A stretch of DNA of 64,000 nucleotides from contig CM077600.1 of the NCBI GenBank assembly GCA_039654915.1, positions 68,767,992 through 68,831,991 of the forward strand, read 5' to 3'. The position numbers and the translations under genes were made by a program. The notes beneath the pieces were generated by a model. That model searched no databases. It saw only the letters and a list, made by a program, of their open reading frames with translations, and had not been told where the DNA came from. This document shows, piece after piece, positions 10,108 through 22,447 of the stretch. This DNA comes from Aquilaria yunnanensis. Lineage: Eukaryota > Streptophyta > Magnoliopsida > Malvales > Thymelaeaceae. Position 1 is the stretch's first letter. Each line of letters starts with the position of its first letter.

Positions 10108-10900
10108 AAGACCATGAAACCCAGTTCACACATTAAGCAGGTCCAATTTAGCTTCAAAGTCGCGATTTGTGAGTTATTGCTGGCTTGGAAGCAGTTGAAG
10201 TTTGGGTTTATCTTTGGCTTTAGATGTCTATTTTCTGTGGTTCAAGTGTCAATTCAAAGCTAAGAATGAGATCTACAACTTTAATGCTTTTCATTTGGAG
10301 AAATCATGGCTGCATCAAGTTCGAATTTCAACTTGAAGTTGAAGACATAAGCAAGAACCACCAGAGAAGACTATTTTGTGATTTTTATGGCCAATCTTGT
10401 GTTGTAACGTATTTTATTTTATTTCCCTGTTTATTTACATTATTTAGGATGTTATTTAGGCCGTGGAAGTGATTCAGGTCACTTAGGATAAATGGAATTC
10501 ATTGCACACCTTAAACACGTGTTAAAAGGGTGTAGGAATCCTAGTTTAAGTAGGTTTTCTTGAGTCTTTTGTAAATAGGTTTCCTAGGTGACTTGGGCTG
10601 CGAATTTTGCTGAGTCTTTTACCCCAGTTGAGGCCTATAAATAGGCACATATTCTAGTTGTAAAACACAGACTTGACATGAAATAAAGTTGCTACTTTGG
10701 AGAGAAATTCTCTTTGGTTCTTTGTGCATTACCTTGGTGCACAAGTGTGCTTGTGTTCTTGGTGTTCTTATACTTCTCGTTTCTAGTCGAAGGTTGATTA
10801 GGGTTAGGGGTCTTCAAATCCTGTCTCTTTGATGTCTTAGGGAGCTTCAAAAACATCTTGGGCACATTTCATGGTCTTTATACCATCGGGGTTCGCATCA
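10108..10900 (+). mobile_element. Partial LTR-A (long-form type), 5' end missing
   Basis: This is the 3' ~790 bases of an LTR-A. It starts at the AAGACCATGAAACC segment and ends GGTTCGCATCA. The TATA box is TATAAATA (10636-10643), as in the long-form copies at 16180 and 40452 and unlike the LTR at 8833. Its right edge meets satellite in the same monomer context as those two copies. It probably arose by deletion or recombination between a tandem gypsy unit and an old solo LTR. Confidence 0.8.
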
Positions 10901-12691
10901 CAACATGTTTTGAATGAAAGGGAAATATTCACAACTAGTTTGGAATGAAATGGAAACATTCCCAACCTGTTTAAAATGAAAATGAAACATTCAAAACTTG
11001 TTTGGAATGAAATCAAAACTTTCACAACTTGTTTTGAATGAAAAGCAAACATTCACAACTTGTTTTGAATGAAAAGCAAACATTCACAACCAGTTTGGAA
11101 TGAAATGGAAACATTCATAACTAGTTTGTAATGAAATGGAAATATTACCAACTTGTTCGGAATGAAAATGAAACATTCAAAACTTGTTTGCAATGAAATC
11201 AAAATAGTCACAACTTATTTTGAATCAAATGGAAACATTCACAACTAGTTTTGAATGAAATGGAAACATTCACAACTTGCTTGGAATGAAATCGAAACAA
11301 TCACAACTTGTTTGGAATGAAATGAAAACATTTACAAGAAGATAGGAATGAAATAGAAATATTCAGAACTTGTTTGGAATAAAATGGAAACATTCACAAC
11401 TTATTTCGACTGAAATGGAAACACTCATGACTAGTTTTGAATGAAATGGAAACAATCACTACTAGTTTGGCATTATATGGAAACATTCACAACCTGTTTG
11501 GTATGAAATGGAAACATTCACAACTAGTTTGGATGAAATGGAAACGTTCCCAACCTGTATGGAATGAAAATGAAACATTCAAAACTTGTTTGGAATGAAA
11601 TCAAAACATTCATCACTTGTTTTGAATGAAACGGAAACATTCACAACTTGTTTGGAATGAAATGGAAACATTCACAACTAGTTTGGAATGAAATGGAAAC
11701 TTTCTCAACCTGTTTGGAATGAGAATGAAACATTTACAACTTGTTTTGAATGAAATGGAGACAATCACAACTAGTTTGGAATGAAATGGAAACATTCACA
11801 ACCTGTTTGGAATGAAATGGAAACATTCACAACTTGTTTGGAATGAAATGGAAACATTCACAACTAGTTGGGAATGAAATGGGAACATTCACAACTTGTT
11901 TGGAATGAAATGGAAACATTCCCATCCCGTTTGGAATGAAAATGAAACATTTAAACTTGTGTGGAATGAAATCAAAATATTCACAACTAGTTTGGAATGA
12001 AATGGAAACATTCACAACTAGTTTGGAATAAAATGGAAACATTCACAACTAGTTTGGAAAGAAATGAAAACATTCCCAACCTGTTCGGAATGAAAATGCA
12101 ACATTCAAAACTTGTTTGGAATGAAATCAAAACAATCACAACTTGTTTTGAATGAACTTGAAACGTTCAGAACTTGTTTGGAATGAAATGGAAACATTCA
12201 GAACTTGTTTGGAATGAAACGGAAACATTCACAACTAGTTTGGAATGAAATGGAAACATTCACAACTCGTTTGGAATGAAATGGAAACATTCACAACTCG
12301 TTTGGAATGAAATGGAAACATTCCCAACCTGTTTGGAATGAAAATGACACATTCAAAACATGTTTGGAATGAAATCAAAAAATTCACAACCTGTTTTGAT
12401 TGAAATTGAAACATTCACAACAGGTTCGGAATGAAAAGTAAACATTCACAAATAGTTTGGAATGAAATGGAAACATTCCCAACTTGTTTGGAATGAAAAT
12501 GAAACATTCAAAACTTGTTTGAAGTGAAATAAAAACTTTCAAGAATTGTTTTCATTGAAAAGGAAACATTCACAACTAGTTTGGAATGAAATGGAAACAT
12601 TCACAACAAGTTTGGAACGAAATGAAACATTCCCAATCTGTTTGGAATGAAAATGAAACGTTCAAAACTTGTTTGGAATGAAATCAAAACG
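10901..12691 (-). repeat. 31-bp satellite array, inverted orientation, about 58 monomers
   Basis: Tandem 31-bp monomers here read on the minus strand relative to every other block. On the minus strand a typical monomer begins GTTGTGAATG, continues TTTCCATTTC and ends ATTCCAAACTA. The order of diagnostic variants matches the plus-strand block at 22448-23589, so this block is part of an inverted duplication together with the LTR-B at 12692. Confidence 0.95.
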
Positions 12692-14139
12692 TGAAGATTT
12701 CAGGATCTCATGATAACATACTCTTATGTTATCTACTCATGTATATGCCACATGCATATTTATTCGTTTGAGTTCAACATGGTATAGGCATACATAATTC
12801 TAATTCTTTAACATAATTTATGCATTTGATATAACATATTATATAGTATGCCAATTTTACATACATATTGTGTCAAACAAATCCTAGCATGCTACTAAGA
12901 ACATACATGTAAACAATAAATGCAATCTAACATGCTACTAAACCAAGAAAGAATGTGTACCTTTCTTCTTGGTTATGTCTGACGAAAATAAGAAAGAACT
13001 TGATCTTTGAGGAGCACCTTGAGGCTTGAATTGAGATGAAGAATCTCAATGTTAATCCACCCACAATGCTCTAAAGAAGTGTCAAAAATTTCGGCCACTT
13101 AAGAAAATAGGAGGAGAACACTTTTCTCTCAAGAAAATGGAGCAAATGGAATGCCAAGGAATTAATTAAATGGCCGGCCCCTTTAGCCTATTTATAGATG
13201 ATCAAAAGGCACACCTTTACACCAAGCAAGGTGTCCTTTAAGCCAAGGAACACTTCCTTTGGCCAAGGGTCATCTATTGTGGTGAAAATACATGTCTCTT
13301 AGGCCAAAGAACACTTCCTTTAGTCCAAAAGACACCTATTGGCCGAAATAATATGTCTCCTTGGCCAAGGAACATGTCTTTTAAGCCTATGCCGAAAATA
13401 CATGTCCCTTAAGGCCAAGAGACATCACTCTTGGTGGTAAAACTACCTCTTTGGCCGAATATACATGTCCATTGGCCAAGGGACATCACTCTTGGTGCTA
13501 TAACCACCTCTTTGGCCGAATATACATGTCCATTCACTCAAGGAACACTTCCCTTGGATGAAAGGACATGTTCCTTTAGCCAAGAGTCATTTCTTTTGAT
13601 GAAGAGACATACCGTTACACAAAAGATGTGTCTCTTGATGGTTTTGAGCTAAAAGTAAGGTGAGCTGGCATAAAGCTAGCAAACTATACTACTTACGCAC
13701 TATTGAGCTCCTCTGAGCTCAAACCGAGCTCCATGAACTGAGTTCCAGCTCCTTGAGCTGACCATGAGCTGGAGTTAACTGCTCTCAGCTGAAGTGAACT
13801 GAAGTCCAGCTACATTCAGCTACCAGAAGTTGAAGTGAGCTTACTTGAGCTGACTTGAGCTGACTTGAGCTAACTTGAGCTGACTTGAGCTGACTTGAGC
13901 TGACTTGAGCTAACTTGAGCTAAAGTCCAGCTGCTTTGAGCTACTTATAGCTGAAGTAAGCTGACTTGAGCTAACATAAGTTGAAGTCCAGCTGCTTCCA
14001 GCTACTTATAGCTGAAGGGAGCTGACTTGAGCTAAAGGAAGCTACTTCTAGCTGCCTTAGATAGCTGTTTAAGCTAGAGTTAGCTCAATGAGCTCAAATC
14101 CTACCTTAAAAGGATCTTGGTGCACCAAGAATTCCAACA
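12692..14139 (-). mobile_element. LTR-B (copia), minus strand, within satellite
   Basis: This 1448-bp LTR reads on the minus strand from TGTTGGAATTC (ending at 14139) to GAAATCTTCA (12692). The TATA box is on the minus strand at 13189-13196. The AGCT-rich internal repeats lie at about 13690-14090. I see no clean 5-bp target duplication (AAACG on the left, CAAAC on the right). The junction on its downstream side is the same as that of the LTR-B at 21113-22447. Confidence 0.88.
13690..14095 (-). repeat. AGCT-rich short tandem repeat inside LTR-B
   Basis: Degenerate ~10-base units built on AGCTxxAGTx (on this strand TTGAGCTGAC, TTGAGCTAAC) fill the U3 part of the LTR. At 13840-13925 they form a nearly pure run. 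Length and order differ between LTR-B copies. Confidence 0.8.
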
Positions 14140-16179
14140 CAAACAAGTTGGAAATGTTTCCATTTCATTCCAAACTAGTTGTGAATGTTTCCATTTCATT
14201 CCTAACGTGTTGTGAATGTTTCAATTTCAATCAAAACAAGTTGTGAATTTTTTTATTTCATTCCAAACAAGTTTTGAATGTGTCATTTTCATTCCAAACA
14301 GGTTGGGAATGTTTCCATTTCATTCCAAACAAGTTCTGAATGTTTCCATTTCATTCAAAACAAGTTGTGATTGTTTTGGATTTCATCGCAAACAAAGTTT
14401 TGGATGTTTCATTTTCATTCCAAACAGGTTGGGAATGTTTCCACTTCATTCCAAACTAGGTATGAAAGTTTCCACTTCATTACAAACAAGTTGTGAATGT
14501 TTCCATTTCAATCCAAACAAGTTGTGAATGTTTCCATTTTAATCCAAACAAGTTATGAATGTTTCCATTTCAATCCAAACAAGTTGTGAATGTTTCCATT
14601 TCAATCTAAACAAGTTGTCAATGTTTCCATTTCATTCAAAACAAGTTGTTAATGTTTTGATTTCATTCCAAACAAGTTTTGAATGTTTCATTTTCATTCC
14701 AAACAGGTTGGGAATGTTTCAATTTCATTCCAAACTAGTTGTGAGTGTTTCCATTTCATTCCAAACTAGTTGTGAACGTTTCCTTTTCATTCAAAACAAG
14801 TCGTGAATGTTTTGATTTCATTCCAAACAAGTATTGAATGTTTGATTTTCATTCTGAACAGGTTGGGAATGTTTCCATTTCATTCCAAGCTAGTTGTGAA
14901 TGTTTCCGTTTCATTTCATTGGAATGTGGCATTTGATTCAAAATGAGTTGCGAATGTTTTGATTTCATTTCAAACAACTTTTGAATGTTTCATTTTCGTT
15001 CCAAACTACTTGTGAATGTTTCCATTTCATTCCACACTAGTTGTGAATGTTTCCAGTTCTTTCCAAACAAGTTGTGAATGTTTCCATTTCATTCAAAACT
15101 AGTTGTGACTATTTCCATTTCATTCAAAACAAGTTGTGAATGTTTCCATCTCATTCCAAACAAGTTTTGAATGTTTCAGTTTCCTTTCAAACAGGTTGGG
15201 AATGTTTCCACTTCTTTCCCAACTAGTTGTGAATGTTTCCACTTCATTCCGAAGAAGTTGTGAATCTTTCCATTTCGTTCCAAACAAGTTGTGAATGTTT
15301 CCATTTCATTCCAAACTAGTTGTGAATGTCTCCATTTCATTCAAAACAAGTTGTGAATGGTTTGATTTCATTCGAAATAAGTTTTAAATGTTTCATTTTC
15401 ATTCCAAACAGGTTAAGAATGTTTCCATTTCATTCCAACCTTGTTGTGAATGTTTCCATTTCATTCCAAACAAGCTGTGAATGTTTCTGTTTCATTCAAA
15501 ACAAGTTATGAATGTTTTGATTTCATTCCAAGCAAGTTTTGAATGTTTCATTTTCCTTCCAAACAGGTTGGGAATGTTTCCATTTCATCCAAACTAATTG
15601 TGAATTCATACCAAACATGTTGTGAATGTTTCCTTTTAATTCCAAACTAGTTGTGAAAGTTTCCATTTCATTCGAAACTAGTAGTGAGTGTTTCCATTTC
15701 AGTCGAAACAAGTTGTGAATATTTCCATTTCATTCCAAACAAGTTGTGAATATTTCCGTTTCTTTCCAAACTACTTGTAAATGTTTTCATTTCATTCCAA
15801 ACAGGTTGTGATTGTTTCAATTTCATTCCAAGCAAGTTGTGAATGTTTCCATTTCATTCAACACTAGTTGTGAATGTTTCCATTTGATTCAAAACAAGTT
15901 GTGACTATTTTGATTTCATTGCAAACAAGTTTTGAATGTTTCATTTCCATTCCAAACAGGTCTGTAATGTTTCCATTTCATTACAAACTAGTTGTGAATG
16001 TTTCCATTTCATTCCAAACTAGTTGTGAATGTTTCCTTTTCATTCAAAATAGGTTGTGAAAGTTTTGTTTCATTCCAAACAAGTTTTGAATGTTTCATTT
16101 TCATTCCAAACAGGTTGGCAGTGTTTCCATTTCGTTCCAAACTAGTTGTGAATGTTTCCATTTCATTGAAAACATGTTG
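14140..16179 (+). repeat. 31-bp satellite array, about 66 monomers
   Basis: The monomer types alternate. They include a GATTTC type (GTTTTGATTTC), a CATTTTC type (GTTTTGAATG then TTTCATTTTC), a GTTGGGAATG type and the common GTTGTGAATG type. The rarer GTGTCATTTTC variant occurs at 14271. One irregular monomer lies near 14910-14950. The right edge is the target site of a solo LTR-A. Confidence 0.95.
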
Positions 16180-17279
16180 TGATGTGAACCCCGAAGGTAT
16201 AAAGACCATGAAACGTGCCCAAGATGTTTTTGAAGCTCCACAAGACATCAAAGAGACTGGATTTGAAACCCCTACCCCTAATCAACCTGTGACTAGAAAC
16301 GAGAACTATAAGAACACCAAGAACACAAGCACACTTGTGCACTAAGGTAGTCCACAAAGAACCAAAGAGAATTTCTCTCCAAAGTAGCAATTTTATTTCA
16401 TGTTAAGTCTATGTTTTACAACTAGAATATGTGCCTATTTATAGGCCTCAACGGGGGTAAAAGACTCAGCAAAATTCGCAGCCCAAGTCACCTAGGAAAC
16501 CTAGTTACGAAGGACTCAAGAAAACCTACTTAAACTAGGATTCCTACACTGTTTTAACACATGTTTAAGGTGTGCAGCGAATTCCATTTATCCTAAGTGA
16601 CCTGAATCACTTCCATGCCCTAAATAACATCCTAAATAATGTAAATAAATAGGGAAATAAAATAAAATATATTACAACACAAGATTGGCCATAAAAATCC
16701 CAAAATAGTTTTCCTAGGTGGTTCTTGCTTGTGTCTTCAACCTCAAGCTGAAATTCGAACTTGATGTAGCCATGATTTCTCCAAATGAAAAGAATGAAGG
16801 TTCTAGATCTCTTTCTTAGCTTTGAAATGACACTTGAACCACACAAAATAGACATCTAAAGCCAAAGATAAACCCAAAATACTTAAACTGCTTCCAAACC
16901 AGCGATAACTCGTAAATCGCGACTTTGAAGCAAAATTGGACGTGCTTAACGTGCAAATTGGATTTCATGGTCTTCATATGAATTGTAGGTCCAGATGTCA
17001 GCTTTCCAATGAATCAAAAATCACTCAATTCGGATCTGTTTCACTCATGATATAATTTTTCTTCTAGAACATCACCAATCTGTCAAAATCCAAGCTTGGC
17101 CATCATCTCCATATGATTCCTTGCATGTTCCAGTAGCTCCTTTCGAAATTATAGGATCATTCTCCAAGAAAATGCTTGAGACAAAAGCTTGAAGTGCACT
17201 AGTGAGCTCCTTAGCCTTTTTCCTTGTCAATGGTCCACTAGTTATCTTCAATATATCCTTGCCATCCTTGATCATATCA
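16180..17279 (-). mobile_element. Solo LTR-A, long form, inside satellite
   Basis: This 1100-bp solo LTR on the minus strand is bounded by TGATGTGAACC and CATATCA and flanked by the exact 5-bp duplication TGTTG (16175-16179 and 17280-17284). It keeps the 93-bp segment that the short form lacks, and so encodes the longer C-terminal tail at 17072-17275. Confidence 0.92.
17072..17275 (-). pseudogene. Gypsy polyprotein C-terminal tail encoded in LTR-A
   Basis: Sixty-seven codons are open on the minus strand at the 5' end of the LTR: SGPLTRKKAKELTSALQAFV, then SSIFLENDPIISKG, ending GQAWILTDW. In a full element this would be the last stretch of the polyprotein, read across the polypurine tract. 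In a solo LTR it has no upstream coding sequence and is a relic. Confidence 0.6.
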
Positions 17280-19093
17280 TGTTGTGAATGTTTCTATTTC
17301 ATTCCAAACAAGTTTTGAATGTTTCATTTCATTCCGAACAGGTTAGGAGTGTTTCCATTTCATTCCAAACTAGTTGTGAATGTTCCCATTTCATTCAAAA
17401 TAAGTTGTGAATGTTTTGATTTCACTCCAAACAAGTTTTAAATGTTTCATTTTCATTCCAAACAGGTTGGGACTGTTTCCATTTGATTCCGAACTAGTTG
17501 TGAATGTTTCCATTTCATTCCAAACTAGTTGTGAATGTTTCCATTTCATTCAAAACAAGTTGTGAATGTCTCCATTTCATTCCAAACAAGTTGTGAATGT
17601 TTTGATTTCATTTCAAACGAGTTTTAAATGTTTCACTTTCATTCCAAACAGGTTGGGAATCTTTCCATTTCATTCCAAACTAGTTGTGAATGTTTCGATT
17701 TCATTCAAAACAGGTTGTGAATGTATTGATTTCATTCCAAACAAGTTTCAAATGTCTCATCTTCATTCTAAACAGGTTGGGAATCTTTCCATTTGATTCC
17801 AAACTAGTTGTGAATGTTTCCATTTCATTCCAAACACGTTATGAATGTTTCTATTTTAATCCAAACAAGTTATGAATGTTTCCATTTCAATCCAAACAAC
17901 TTGTGAATGTTTCCATTTCATTCCAAATATGTTCTGAATGTTTCTATTTCACTCAAAGCAATGTATGAATGTTTCCATTTCAATCGAAACAAGTTGTCAG
18001 TGTTTCCATTTCATTCAAAACAAGTTGTGAAGGTTTTCATTTCATTCCAAACAAGTTTTGAACATTTCATTTTCATTCGAAACAGGTTGGGAAAGTTCCC
18101 ATTTCATTCCAAACTAGATGTGAATGTTTCCATATCATTCCAAACTAGTTGTGAATGTTTCCTTTTCATTCAAAACATGTCTTGAAAGTTTTTATTTCAC
18201 TCCAAACAAGTTTTGAATGTTTCATTTTCATTTTAAGCAATTTGGGAATGTTTCCTTTTCATTCCAAACATGTTGTGAATGTTTCAATTTCAATCAAAAC
18301 AAGTTGTGAATTTTTTGATTTCATTCCAAACATGTTTTGAATGTGTCATTTTCATTCCAAACAGGTTGGGAATGTTTCCATTTCATTCCAAACGAGTTGT
18401 GAATGTTTCCATTTCATTCCAAACTAGTTCTGAGTGTTTCCTTTTCATTCCAAACAAGTTGTGAATGTTTCCATTTCATTCAAAACTAGTTGTGAATGTT
18501 TCATTTTCATTCCAAACTGGTTGGGAGTGTTTCCATTTCATTCCAAACTAGTTGTGATTGTTTTGATTTCGTTCAAAACAAGTTTTGAAGGTTACATTTT
18601 CATTCCATACAGGAGGGGAATGATTCCATTACATTCCGAACTACTTGTGAATGTTTCCATTTCATTCCTGCTAGTTGTGAATGTTTCCATTTCTTTCCAA
18701 ATAAGTTGTGAATGTTTCCATTTCATTCGAAACTAGTTGTGACTATTTCCCTTTCAATCAAAACAAGTTATGAATGCTTCCATTTCATTCCAAAAATGTT
18801 TTGAATGTTTCAGTTTCCTTTCAAACAGGTTGGGAATGTTTCCATTTCTTTCCAAACTAGTTGTGAATGTTTCCGCCTCATTCCAAACAAGTTGTGAATG
18901 TTTCCATTTCATTCCAAACAAGTTGTGAATGTTTCCATTTCATTCCAAACTAGTTGTGAATGTTTCCACTTCATTCCAAACTAGTTGTGAATGTTTCCAT
19001 ACCGTTCCAAACAATTTGCGAATGTTTCAATTTCATTCCAAACTAGCTGTGAATATCTCCATTTCATTCAAAAAAAGCTGTGAATGTTTCCAT
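17280..19093 (+). repeat. 31-bp satellite array, about 58 monomers
   Basis: This block continues the array interrupted by the LTR-A. It contains the AATTTCAATCAAAAC / GTGAATTTTTTGATTTC / GTGTCATTTTC series near 18285-18365, which also appears in the blocks at 14140, 22448 and 55319. It ends inside a GTTTCCATTTC motif, the target site of the next LTR-B. Confidence 0.95.
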
Positions 19094-19195
19094 TGTTGAA
19101 ATTCTTGGCGCACGAAGATCCTTTTAAGGTAGGATTTGAGCTCATTGAACTAACTCTAGCTTGAACAGCTATCTAAGGCAGCTAGAAGTAGCTCC

Positions 19196-19510
19196 CTTTA
19201 GCTCAAGTTAGCTTATGTCAGCTCACTGTAGCTATAAGTAGCTCAGAGTAGCTGGACTTCAGCTCAAGTCAGCTCACTTCAGCTATAAGTAGCTCAAAGT
19301 AGCTGGACTTCAGCTCAAGTTAGCTCAAGTCAATTCACTTCAGCTATAAGTGGCTCAAAGTAGCTGGACTTCAGCTCAAGTTAGCTCAAGTCAATTCACT
19401 TCAGCTATAAGTGGCTCAAAGTAGCTGGACTTCAGCTCAAGTTAGCTCAAGTTAGCTCAAGTCAGCTCACTTCAGCTTCTGGTAGCTAAGTGTAGCTGGA
19501 CTTCAGTTCA
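19196..19510 (+). repeat. AGCT-rich short tandem repeat inside LTR-B
   Basis: Units such as AGCTCAAGTC, AGCTCACTTC and AGCTATAAGT recur in compound blocks of about 55-65 bases. Two neighbouring compound blocks are nearly identical, which explains much of the extra length of this LTR. Confidence 0.8.
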
Positions 19511-19780
19511 CTTCAGCTGAGAGCAGCTAACTCCAGCTCAAGGTCAGCTCTAGGAGCTGGACCTCAGTTCATGGTGCTTGGTTAGAGCTCAATGGTGCAT
19601 AAGTAGCATAGTGAGCTAGCTTTGTGCCAGCTCACCTTGCTTTTAGCTCATAACCACCAAGAGACACATCTTTTGTGTAAAGGTATGTCTTTTCATCAAA
19701 AGAGATGACTATTGGCTAAAAGAACATGTCCTTTCATCCAAAGGAAGTGTTCCTTGAGTGAAAAGACATGTATATTCGGC

Positions 19781-19975
19781 CATAAGGTAGTTATGGGGTG
19801 GTTATAGGCCAAAAGAAGTGTTCCTTGGCTCTAAAAGACATGTATTTTCGCCCATAAGGTAGTTATGGGTGGTTATAGGCCAAAGGAAGTGTTCCTTGGC
19901 TCTAAAAGACATGTATTTTCGCCCATAAGGTAGTTATGGGTGGTTATAGGCTAAAGGAAGTGTTTCTCGGCTAAA
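19781..19975 (+). repeat. 72-bp direct repeat inside LTR-B, about 2.5 copies
   Basis: A unit starting CATAAGGTAGTTATGG begins at 19781, 19853 and 19924, a period of 71-72 bases. The same repeat has two copies at 24308-24450 and at 39269-39410. In the minus-strand LTR-B near 62221-62390 a related 71-base repeat occurs in about two copies. Confidence 0.8.
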
Positions 19976-20076
19976 AGACATGTATTTTCGCCACCATACA
20001 TGACCATTAGCCAAAGGAAGTGTTCTTTGGCTTAAAAGACACCTTTCTTGGTGTAAAGGTGTTCCTTTTGGTCATC

Positions 20077-20084
20077 TATAAATA
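20077..20084 (+). promoter_or_regulatory. TATA box of LTR-B
   Basis: TATAAATA follows GTCATC and is conserved in nearly all LTR-B copies: 21945-21952, 24531-24538, 39493-39500, 47605-47612 and 54817-54824, and on the minus strand 13189-13196 and 62027-62034. In the LTR at 30554 it is mutated to TACAAATA (31538-31545). Confidence 0.65.
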
Positions 20085-20584
20085 GCCTTTAGTGGCTGGC
20101 CATTTTAAGCACGAATTTGCACTCTATTTGCTCCATTTTCTTGAGAGAAAATTGTTCTCCTCCTATTTCCTTTAGAGGCCGAAATATTAAACACTTCTTG
20201 AGAGCATTGTGGGTGGATTTACATAGAGATTGTTCATCTCTATTCAAGCTTCAAGGTTCCCCTCTAAGATCAAGTTCTCCCTCAAGTTTTCACCAAAGAT
20301 AACCAAGAAGAAAGGTGCACATTCTCTCTTGGTTTAGTAGCATGCTAGGTTTGAATTATTTACATGAATGTTCTTAGTAGCATGCTAGGATTTATTTGAC
20401 ACAACATGTATGTAAAATTGATATGTTATATAGCATGTTATATCAACAGCATGAATAATATGTTAAAGAATTAGTATTATGTATATCTATATCCATGTTG
20501 AATTCAAATGAACAAATATGCATATGGCATATATATGAGTAGATAACATAAAAGTATGTTATCATAAGATCCTGAAAATCTTCA

Positions 20585-21112
20585 TCCATTTCATTCCAAA
20601 CAAGTTTTAAATGTTTCATTTTCATTCCAAACAGGTTGGGAATGTTTCCATTTCATTCCAAACTAGTTGTGAAAGTTTGCATTTCATTCAAAAAAAGTTG
20701 TGAATGTTTCCATTTCATTCCAAACAAGTTTTAAATGTTTCATTTTCATTCCAAATAGGCTGGGAATGTTTCCATTTCATCCCAAACTAGTTGTGAAAGT
20801 TTCCATTTCATTCCAAATATGTTTTGAATGTTCCATCTTCATTCGAAATAGGTTGAGAATGTTTCCATTTCATGCCAAACTAGTTGTAAATGTTTCCATT
20901 TCATTCCAAACTAGTTGTGAATGTTTCGATTTCAATCCAAACAGGTTATAAATATTTCCATTTCAATCCAAACAAGTTGTGAATGTTACCATTTCAATCC
21001 AAACACATTGTTAATGTTTTTATTTTAATCGAAAAAATTTGTGAATGTTTCCATTTCAATCCAAATAGGTTGTCAGTGTTTTCATTTCATTCAAAACATG
21101 TTGTGAATGTTT
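20585..21112 (+). repeat. 31-bp satellite array, about 17 monomers
   Basis: This short block lies between two same-strand LTR-B copies. Its last ~150 bases are rich in the variant with AATCCAAACA in place of ATTCCAAACA. Confidence 0.95.
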
Positions 21113-22447
21113 TGTTGGAATTCTTGGCGCACCAAGAACCTTTTAAGGTAGGATTTAAGCTCATGGAGCTAACTCTAGTTTAAATAGCTTTCTAAGGCAG
21201 CTAGAAGTAGCTTTCTTTAGCTCCAGTCAGCTCACTTCAGCTATAAGTAGCTGGAAGCAGCTGGACTTCAGCTTATGTTAGCTCAAGTCAGCTCACTTCA
21301 GCTATAAGTAGCTCAAAGCAGCTGGACTTTCGCTCAAGTTAGCTGAAGTCAGCTCAGGTCAGCTCACTTCAACTTCTCGTAGCTGAATGTAGCTGGACTT
21401 CAGTTCACTTCAGCTGAGAGCAGCTAACTCCAGCTCAAGGTCAGCTCAAGGAGCTAGACCTCAGTTCATGGAGCTTGGTTTGAGCTCAGAGGAGCTCAAT
21501 AGTGCATAAGTAGTATAGTGAGCTAGCTTTGTGCCAGCTCACCTTACTTTTGGCCCAAAACCACCAAGAGACACATCTTTTGTGTAAAGGTATGTCTCTT
21601 CATCAAAAGAAATGAATCTTGGCTAAAGGAACATGTCCTTTCATCCAAGGGAACTGTTCCTTGAGTGAATGGACATGTATATTCGACCAAAGAGGTGGTT
21701 TTAGCACTAAGAGTGATGTCTCTTGGCCTTAAGGGACATGTATTTTTGGCATAGGCTTAAAAGACATGTTCCTTGGCCAAGGAGACACAATATTTCGGCC
21801 AATAGCTGTCTTTTGGACCAAAGGAAGTGTTCTTTGGCCAAAGAGACATGTATTTTTGCCAAAATAGATGACCCTTGGCCAAAGGAAGTGTTCCTTGGCT
21901 TAAAGGACACCTTGCTTGGTGTAAAGGTGTGCCTTTTGATCATCTATAAATAGGCTAAAGGGGCCGGCCATTTAATTAATTCCTTGGCATTCCATTTGCT
22001 CCATTTTCTTGAGAGAAATGTGTTCTCCTATTTTCTTAAGTGGCTGAAATCTTAGACACTTCTCTAGAGCATTGTGGGTGAATTAACATTGAGATTCTTC
22101 ATTTCAATTGAAGCCTCAAGGTGTTCCTCCAAGATCAAGTTCTTGCTTATTTTTGTCACACATAACCAAGAAGAAAGGTACACATTGTTTCTTAGTTTAG
22201 TAGCATGTTAGATTACATTTATTATTTACATGTATGTTCTTAGTAGCATGCTAGGATTTGTTTGACACAATATGTATGTATAATTGACATACTATATAAT
22301 ATGTTATATCAAATGCATAAATTATGTTAAAGAATTAGAATTATGTACGCCTATACCCATGTTGAACTCAAACAAATAAATATGCATGTGGCATATACAT
22401 GAATAGATAACATAAGAGTATGTTATCATGAAATCCTGAAATCTTCA
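21113..22447 (+). mobile_element. LTR-B (copia), single copy within satellite
   Basis: This 1335-bp LTR runs from TGTTGGAATTC to GAAATCTTCA with its TATA box at 21945-21952 and a short AGCT repeat (21200-21470). It is flanked by TGTTT on the left and CGTTT on the right, a possible target duplication with one change. The right junction (CTTCA then CGTTTTGATTTC) is identical to that of the inverted LTR-B at 12692. Confidence 0.88.

Larger units (their letters stand above)
19094..20584 (+). mobile_element. Solo LTR-B (copia) with exact target duplication
   Basis: This 1491-bp solo LTR runs from TGTTGAAATTC to AAAATCTTCA and is flanked by TCCAT on both sides (19089-19093 and 20585-20589). The target lies inside the satellite monomer. 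The TATA box is at 20077-20084. It is one of the longest LTR-B copies here because of extra AGCT repeats (19196-19510) and about two and a half copies of a 72-bp repeat (19781-19975). Confidence 0.93.

Noticed and set aside
13840..13925. AGCT-rich tract considered as a telomeric, microsatellite or regulatory island
   Set aside because: It is the U3 repeat of LTR-B and is found in every reasonably complete LTR-B; no telomere-type unit is present.
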